Shown piece by piece: positions 57,940 to 64,000 of a stretch of DNA of 64,000 bases. The position numbers and the translations under genes were made by a program. Positions within the stretch are counted from its first letter, which is position 1. Every line of letters begins with the position of its first letter. Under the pieces are notes generated by a model that made no database searches, had not been told where the DNA came from, and saw only the letters and a program-made list of their open reading frames with translations. This DNA is from Plotosus lineatus. Its lineage: Eukaryota; Chordata; Actinopteri; Siluriformes; Plotosidae. The stretch spans positions 53,694,501 to 53,758,500 of the forward strand of contig CM045731.1 in NCBI GenBank assembly GCA_024760905.1, written 5' to 3'.

Positions 57940-58085
57940 CAGATACAATAGGTCAATGAGGGAAACCCAGTATCCCTCGTGCTAATAACATTCTTGAGGT
58001 CCTCCTGGGGATTCCGAAGCATTCCCAATCCAGGTAGGATATATAATCCCTTCAGCAAGTTCTGGGTCTGCCTCAGTGCAGGGAA
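57940..58085 (-). repeat. dispersed fish repeat fragment
   Basis: Phrases aagcattcccaatccaggta and cagcaagttctgggtctgcc correspond to those at 23320-23400. Confidence 0.45.
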
Positions 58086-58325
58086 AACCTTTTTCTTCCC
58101 ATAACATTTTATCATGAATTTATTTGTAGTAATTAACAAAGCTTAGACCACCAAAACCTGCCACCATGTATTCCCCTTTGTTTTTGGTTATTTTCCTATC
58201 AGGCAAGGAGCCATAGGAGAGTCTTCCTCACAGAAATAAAAGGAAATATACAATCACACAACCACTAAAACAATTACTTGGGATGACACCAGGCTCACCG
58301 GCATGACTTAAACCGGGTGCTGCTA

Positions 58326-58689
58326 GTTTTCGCCCAGATGGTTTTTGCCCAGGTGTTTTTTGCCCAAATGGTTTTCTACCAAGATAGTTTTCGCCCAAAT
58401 TGTAGGGACATGTTTTTCGCCAAACTTTTTTTTTTTTTTAGATTTTTTTAATATGGTGGGAAAAGTATAAGTAACAAACATATACACACAGATATACAAA
58501 GATTATTTCGGATATGAAGTAGGGTTCTGGTTGGGGTTAGGATTAGGGAGTATGTGTTACTTTGGTGGCATACAGTGTTTTAACACTTTCCTTTGTGAGA
58601 GGTGAAAAAAATTAAGTTGGGCGAAAAACATGTCCTCACAATTTGGACGAAAACCACCTGGGAAAAAAACCATAGGGTGGGAAACCATG
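58326..58689. mobile_element. foldback element with internally repeated arms
   Basis: The left arm 58326-58425 has four imperfect ~20-bp repeats of ttttcgcccaaatgg-type. The right arm 58619-58689 is the inverted counterpart (gggcgaaaaacatgtcctca, atttggacgaaaacc). A ~190-bp loop separates them. No coding capacity. Confidence 0.75.
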
Positions 58690-58964
58690 GAAATTGTTAA
58701 ACCTACAGTGATTTCCAGTTTCAGTCCTGCACCTTCCAAAATTTTATGTTTTAAACGGAGGAACTTTCTTCATACACTGATGCAGTTTGCTTTTTTGGCA
58801 CAAGACCTATTTAATCCAACAGCAAAGTGTGTTATAGGAAGACAACCAGGAAATAAAAGTGTTAGTGGAAAGACCTCGTACTAAAAAGCAATGTGGGACA
58901 TTACCCGTATGTCTTCCAGCAGGATGATGGTGTTTATTAGATGGTTCTGATCGGCCAGAATGGT

Positions 58965-59048
58965 TTCCCTGAGGAAACCCATACAAGCTCGGTGAGAGGC
59001 CTGAGCCCAGGAGTTGAAGCCAAGACCTTCTCGGTGTGAGGCAGATAT
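58965..59048 (-). mobile_element. S2 SINE head fragment
   Basis: Minus strand: gcctcacaccgagaaggtct followed by a head-like cttcaactcctgg and gtatgggtttcct. Confidence 0.5.
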
Positions 59049-59067
59049 AATAAAAAAAAAATTCCAC

Positions 59068-59322
59068 TGTTTACATGTGGGTTTCCTCTGGGTACTCCAG
59101 TTTCTTCCTACAGTGCAAAAACATGCACATTATTCCAAAGGGCTGTTTAAAAATGACTTTAGGTGCTCTAGGTAAGTCTGAATGGTTGTGTGTGTTGCCC
59201 TGTGATGATCTAGTGAGGTTTTTGGGGTGTACCCTGCCTTCGCCCGGTGTCGGGCAAGTTAAGCCCCTGGCTCCCCATGACCGTAATATGATTATTCGGT
59301 TCAACAAATGAGTGAGTGATAA
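59068..59322 (+). mobile_element. S2 SINE, 3' two thirds
   Basis: Body gtgggtttcctctgggtact, ccagtttcttcctacagtgc, acatgcacattattcc. Tail cgtaatatgattattcggtt and gagtgagtga. Confidence 0.72.
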
Positions 59323-59549
59323 CAAAAAGCAAACACTGCACTAAAGATATCTGTACAGCAATGGCATTGCAGACTTAGAAGGGATGGGAAAGGGGGAGGG
59401 AAATACGTTAGTCTGAAATGTACCAAATCCTAGTTATTGCTACTTTAAACATACAATAAGAGTTAAATACTCTGGCTGTTGGAATATTAATCAACTTTGT
59501 GTTGCATCAGAGCGCCCCATTGTTCAGTAATTTCTTACAAAAACAACCC

Positions 59550-59553
<4 letters not shown>

Positions 59554-59611
<58 letters not shown>
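59554..59611. repeat. (CA)n microsatellite
   Basis: About 29 CA units. A second CA run lies at 59903-59932. Confidence 0.95.
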
Positions 59612-59613
<2 letters not shown>

Positions 59614-59900
59614 CTCATCCCAACCCCCAATTCTTTTATTCCAGGGAATCAGCTGAGCATGATTTAGAAATGGACATCCAGGGTCTAGTCGAACGAAGCG
59701 CTCAGGTTGGTGCACTATGACCACCCTGTAAACAACGTGTTCTGTATCTCATTCTTTTTTCATGTACTGTCCTCTTGTTTCTTGATGTTCCTGCAGTGGT
59801 AATGGAGAATCCCAGCATGGTGCCTGTGCTAATTTCCCTCCAGCGCTTTCCACTCATTCAGTGATAAAGATAAACAATGGCATTTAAACTGGGCCTTGTG

Positions 59901-59935
<35 letters not shown>

Positions 59936-60194
59936 CACCCCCCCACACACACCACTCACTCGGCAACACTCCTGAAACCCCGTCCCTTTGCTCCCACACA
60001 CCCACACACACACGATGTTGTTTTTTCCAGGTGAATGGAAGGATGGTGAGAGTGGAGAGACGGAAAGACCGACAGAGATCGGCGTTTTCTCTACTGATTT
60101 GTTAAACACCTCGGAAACATGAACACTCAGCTGCTAACGTGATTTATGGCAATATAATTTGTTTGACTACAGTATGGGTTTTTTCTCTCTCTCC

Positions 60195-60198
<4 letters not shown>

Positions 60199-60245
<47 letters not shown>

Positions 60246-60258
60246 CGCGCGCGTGTGT
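60199..60258. repeat. (GT)n microsatellite with GC patch
   Basis: About 22 GT units, then gcgtgcgcgcgcgtgtgtg, a potential Z-DNA stretch. Confidence 0.92.
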
Positions 60259-60381
60259 GGAAGTTGGGGGGATGCGCTGTGCATGCAATGGTGTCTCCTG
60301 CTTGTGTGAAAATGTGACAATCAACCTCCTCAGATCAGTCACCTCTTTTGCTTTATGCTCACAAAGTGGCCTAGATTGCGT

Positions 60382-60416
<35 letters not shown>

Positions 60417-60660
60417 CTCGTTTACGCTCTCTGTTTCTTTCTCTATTACTCCCTCACTTTTTCTCTCTTGCTCACTCTCCTCTCTCACTCTTTTGCTTTC
60501 CCTTTCTTACTCTCTCTTTATAACCATCTCTTTCTCTCATTTGCTTTCTCTCTCTCTCTCTCTCTCTCAATCTCACTTGGCGTCTTACTCTTTCTCTATC
60601 GCTCTCTTACTTTACCTCTTGTTATCTCTCTCTCCAACTCTCTTTCCCTCTCTCTACCTT
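60382..60660. repeat. (CA)n then polypyrimidine tract
   Basis: About 15 CA units (60382-60411) followed by about 250 bp of CT-rich sequence (ctctct and tttctc). Confidence 0.85.
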
Positions 60661-60783
60661 AAGCAAAACACTTATAAATATGTAAATAAACACACAAGCT
60701 GGTTTTAAATGTTTTTAATTTTTTTTGCAATACGAGATGATTTCAAACATTACAGTCCATTTGAAAATCTCATGCTTGGAACG

Positions 60784-60987
60784 TTCAAACTGGCATAGTG
60801 GTTATCACAGCCACCTCACAGAAACAAAATCCGGAGTCCGATTCCCCGGTTCAGCTTGGGTGTTTCGGTGTGGAGTTTCCATGTTCCCCCGTGCTTCTCT
60901 GGGTTTCCTCCCACAGTCCAAAACCATTCACAGTAGGCTAACTGGCTGTCCCAAATTGCACCGAGGTGTGAGAGTGAGTGTGAATCG

Positions 60988-61021
<34 letters not shown>

Positions 61022-61105
61022 GCCTGGTGAGCTGTTTAGGGTGTACCCTGCCCTTACCCAGGGACAGCTGAGATGAGTGCCTGCTTCTCGGGACCATCAG
61101 TAGCA
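60784..61105 (+). mobile_element. S2 SINE
   Basis: Head catagtggttatcacagcca (retaining the ttatcac of tRNA-Val), gtccgattccccg, body cacagtaggctaactggctg. A GT microsatellite is expanded inside it (60988-61019). Confidence 0.8.
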
Positions 61106-61426
61106 TGGATTGGTAGTGAGGGTTTTTTTTTGGAAATGGCTAATTCCTAGCTAAAGCTCAATGCCAGTTAGCAAAGAACTCAAGTAAGAAATGAGAGATT
61201 GCTTTAAATGTAAATGACTGTCAGGGAAACATGCACACACGCGCGCGCACACACACGTATGCATAAAATGGTAAATCATTACACAAGTGAGCAAATGCTC
61301 AGCCTGACTTTTAGTGTAATAAGTGCTCACATTGCTTTTTTTCAGCAAGGAAATGCTCCACTAATTGTCACCATTACAGGCATGATATATGCACTCTGTC
61401 ATGCACCCCACTCTCATGTCACCTCT

Positions 61427-61429
<3 letters not shown>

Positions 61430-61476
<47 letters not shown>
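61430..61476. repeat. (CA)n microsatellite
   Basis: About 23 CA units. A further run lies at 61564-61592. Confidence 0.95.
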
Positions 61477-61478
<2 letters not shown>

Positions 61479-61834
61479 AATCTTTCATATGCACAGAACA
61501 TGCAACTCAATCATTTGTACTCCTGCTTTTCAGGGTAGGGTAGGAACAGCCATTGCCTAACCACACCCACACACACACACACACACACACACATCCCTAG
61601 TCACGAAGCACTGCTTAGTGACATGCACTTGATACAGTTTGTAAATTGAGTGTCCACAAGTATGTTCAGACATCTTCGAGACACACCCTGGACACAGGAT
61701 GTTATTCCAAGGAGGGGGGGGGGTGCGTCACATTATTCAGTCATGAGACAAGAAACATCAAACACAGTCATGTCACCTTCGTGTCCACTTCACTGCACTG
61801 GAGGGTTGGAAGGTTATATTGATTCATTAATTTT

Positions 61835-62052
61835 CTGTAACCGTTTAACCCTAATTGGGATCATGGGGCAGAGTACACCCTGGACAGCTCGCCAGGCCAT
61901 CACAGGACAGAAATAAGTTTATGGCTATGCAGCTACTCTTGTCGAAAGTCAGCAATGGTTCTTTCACACGAACCTCTCACCATAGACAGTGAGAGACATG
62001 GCCGGCCTTTGATAACCCAGTTAAGGAAACTGGATTGGGGGGGGGGGGGGGT
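61835..62052 (-). mobile_element. chimeric SINE (S1 body, S2 tail)
   Basis: Minus strand: S1 body (aactgggttatcaaaggccg, gccatgtctctcactg) to tttctgtcctgt, then gatggcctggcgagctgtcc and the S2 tail ccaattagggttaaacgg. The head is lost to a G-run (62036-62051). Confidence 0.78.
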
Positions 62053-62099
62053 GTTCAAAATTTTATGCAAATCTATACAAATTGAGGTGGATTATTCTA

Positions 62100-62284
62100 A
62101 TTTTGCACTCGAATATCACTCACTTGTTGCATGAAGGTCCCAGGTTCGGCAAGGATGATTCTGTGTGAAGTTTGCATGCTCTCCCCATGCTTGCGTGGAT
62201 GTCCTCCTCGTACTCATTTACTTCCACAACATCCAAGGTGAAGTCTGCTGGGCTTCCTCCAGGATGAGACCCCAAGCTTCCTTC
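62100..62284 (+). mobile_element. S2 SINE fragment
   Basis: ttgcatgaaggtcccaggtt, then tgaagtttgcatgctctccc and cttgcgtggatgtcctcctc. Fused to an S4 fragment. Confidence 0.5.
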
Positions 62285-62428
62285 CCAGTATGTTTTAATT
62301 TGTGGACAGAGGTACACTCGAGGTTAAGTCCTTCCCGAAGGGTCTGAGCACGGATGGGAATCTAACAGAGATTTGAACCCATGTCTCTCAATTAGGAGCC
62401 AAGCACCCTAACCACTACACTTATAACT
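62285..62428 (-). mobile_element. S4 SINE fragment
   Basis: Minus strand: gtagtggttagggtgcttgg, gggttcaaatctctgt, cccttcgggaaggacttaac. Confidence 0.6.
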
Positions 62429-62429
62429 T

Positions 62430-64000
62430 ATATACTTATAACCCAGCAATGGTATAGTGAGTATAGTAATGTATATGGTTAAAAAAGGGAGGTGCAGGGA
62501 CCAAGTGTGGAAAGATGTCATACATAAAAGTTTACAAACATATTATTTGTGATCTTTTAATATATACATATAATGTTAAATACATTATACAAAATTTTTA
62601 TGCAGAATTATTCGTTTTAGTGCTATTTGCAACAACAAAAAATGAGCAAATGTTCTTAAGGAAGTAAACTCCCAGTGCGACTTGCTGATTGATTGATTGA
62701 TTGATTGATTTAATTATTTTGAATATCATAAAGTTCATAAGGAATGGATTGTTTACCTCTTTGCTGGCAAGATGATGACGTCAAGACACACCCCTAAACG
62801 TGTATGTTGGTGTAGTCAGTGGAGTTCCATTCACCCAATCCGATTCAAGCTGTCATCCTGGAGGACCAATCCGTAAAGAGGGCATTCACTAAAGTAGGCT
62901 GTGATTGGATGCCCGACGGAGAGGGTATGTAGACACGCAGCGCTGCTGAGCCGAAGGGCGGGGCATAGCCGAGTCGATGATGTCCACCTCTTTGGTGGTT
63001 GACGAGTAGAGAAAAAAATTTCATATATGTGTACATACACCCGTTTTGTGTGGAATTAACGCTGAGTTTGAGGTGAAGACCAGAATTTGGATGGTTCGAA
63101 AGTCAACGCGGATCTCCCCTGGTAATGTATACTTTCTTCTCCTGCTGTAGTTTAATTATTTTCATGGAGAAACGGTGGAACGGAGTGAGTTTGGCGTGTG
63201 GCGGACTCCCAGTGCAGTCCTGCTAAACGGCTAGCCATGCTGACTGACACACATAAACACGCTTCCACCCTCCTGTACTACACGGGGTGAGAGGGTAGTA
63301 CTGAGGTTGTAGTGCTCGTGTATACCGTTCATTACGGGACTGTGCACCAACAGTGCCATACTCTCATTACCGCTGCAAAATACGCCAAGAAACTTAATCC
63401 TAGTCCTTTTTTTTTCAAGCTTCCCCACTGCACAGAAAAACAAGACTTGAGGTCCAAAACCATCCTTAAAACACTCAAAATGGACGAGCTGCTCAGAACC
63501 GCACTGTTTGGGCTCCAAATTAGCTGCTTTTGATTCGCTAATTAATCCAAGTGAGGTGTATGTCGCGAATGATCCGCAAATCCATGAATAAATTATTATT
63601 TCTATTTAAAATGTATTTAGTAAACTTTTAAAAGTAGTCTGAGGAGATTTGGGCAACCTGAGCGCTTGAGGTTCAGCAGCTGCGGACGGGAGAGGAACAG
63701 GCATTCTGAGCGGCGAAGCAACTGGGCTTCATCCCAAACGGAGCCTCGATCACTTTTTTTAAGTGCACTCCGCGGCGCAGGGACCCTTTAATAGGGCACT
63801 AGATATCAGGGAAAGAACGAATTGGAATTGAGCCAGGTTTAGTTCTGCACGGTCTGTGGGTGGTTATTACAAAATAAATAAATGAATAAAATTCTAATTA
63901 AATGAATAAATATATAATTTTAATATTACGACATGTATAAGTATTTAATAAAAATAAAATTACATATTTATTTCTATTGAAAAATATAAATTCTTAATTG
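62430..64000. other. unique stretch with one MITE-like patch
   Basis: No exon recognised. A (TTGA)n run lies at 62686-62710. A patch at about 63725-63815 (catcccaaacgg, aagtgcactccgcg, tagggcactag) resembles termini of fish DNA transposons but was not resolved. Confidence 0.35.

Noticed and set aside
59642..59703. Exon-like ESAEHDLEMDIQGLVERSAQ after an AG and before gt
   Set aside because: Short, only one side convincing, between microsatellites, and the peptide is not recognised. Not enough for a call.
60030..60105. Frame VNGRMVRVERRKDRQRSAFS after ttttttccag
   Set aside because: The acceptor is good, but the frame ends in a stop within 24 codons and no upstream exon fits. Could be chance.

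Overview
The window looks like ray-finned fish (teleost) nuclear DNA. It has vertebrate-type split exons with GT/AG borders, a eukaryotic tRNA gene with a pol III stop, fish-type SINEs, LINEs and DNA transposons, and many dinucleotide microsatellites. There are no operons, ribosome binding sites, CRISPR arrays or phage. Only one protein-coding gene is well supported: the last ten coding exons (1310-18609, + strand) of a class B GPCR that matches the calcitonin receptor-like receptor (calcrl). All ten exons have AG acceptors, the nine internal ones have GT donors, and the phases join into one 417-residue frame ending at 18607-18609. The signal peptide and first ectodomain exon(s) are not seen and probably lie before position 1. 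One intact tRNA-Gln(TTG) gene sits at 28418-28489 (-).

Almost everything else is mobile DNA, dated relative to each other by nesting and target-site duplications (TSDs). One RTE-type LINE family of about 3.1 kb (apurinic endonuclease plus reverse transcriptase, GAA-rich 3' tail) gives near-complete copies A (9214-12367 -), B (13856-16949 +), E (31213-34344 -) and F (54645-57657 +), a 5'-truncated copy D (24423-27515 -), and an internally deleted copy C (24747-25864 +) inserted into D. Other elements are a second LINE with a CTGAA-repeat tail (36253-37550 -), CR1/L2-like LINE remnants, a Ty3-type pol fossil (51862-53668), a Tigger/pogo relic, Tigger-like MITEs, hAT elements with 8-bp TSDs, and foldback elements.

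Four tRNA-headed SINE families are named here only for convenience. S1 has a tRNA-like head and a body made from both the 5' leader and the 3' end of the RTE LINE. S2 has a tRNA-Val-like head and an ATGAATGA tail and is the most abundant. S3 and S4 are also tRNA-headed. A chimera with an S1 front and an S2 tail occurs three times with the same junction.

Layout: 1-1300, SINE and hAT MITE; 1310-7056, calcrl exons A-H with MITEs and SINEs in introns; 7057-17513, one intron swollen to 10.5 kb by nested transposons; 17514-18609, the last two exons; 19.6-20.7 kb, an AT-rich diverged tandem repeat; 23-27.5 kb, LINEs in LINEs; 28.4 kb, the tRNA; 29.4-36 kb, a hAT shell that split an S2 SINE and was itself filled by SINE and LINE insertions; 36-37.7 kb, foldback plus LINE; 38-50 kb, mostly unique non-coding DNA with SINEs, minisatellite and microsatellites; 50.8-58.7 kb, DNA-transposon, Ty3 and LINE remnants; 59-64 kb, microsatellites and SINE pieces. 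I found no novel multi-gene system. The most notable signals concern how the SINE families were built from LINE parts and exchanged tails, and the fully readable nesting order.
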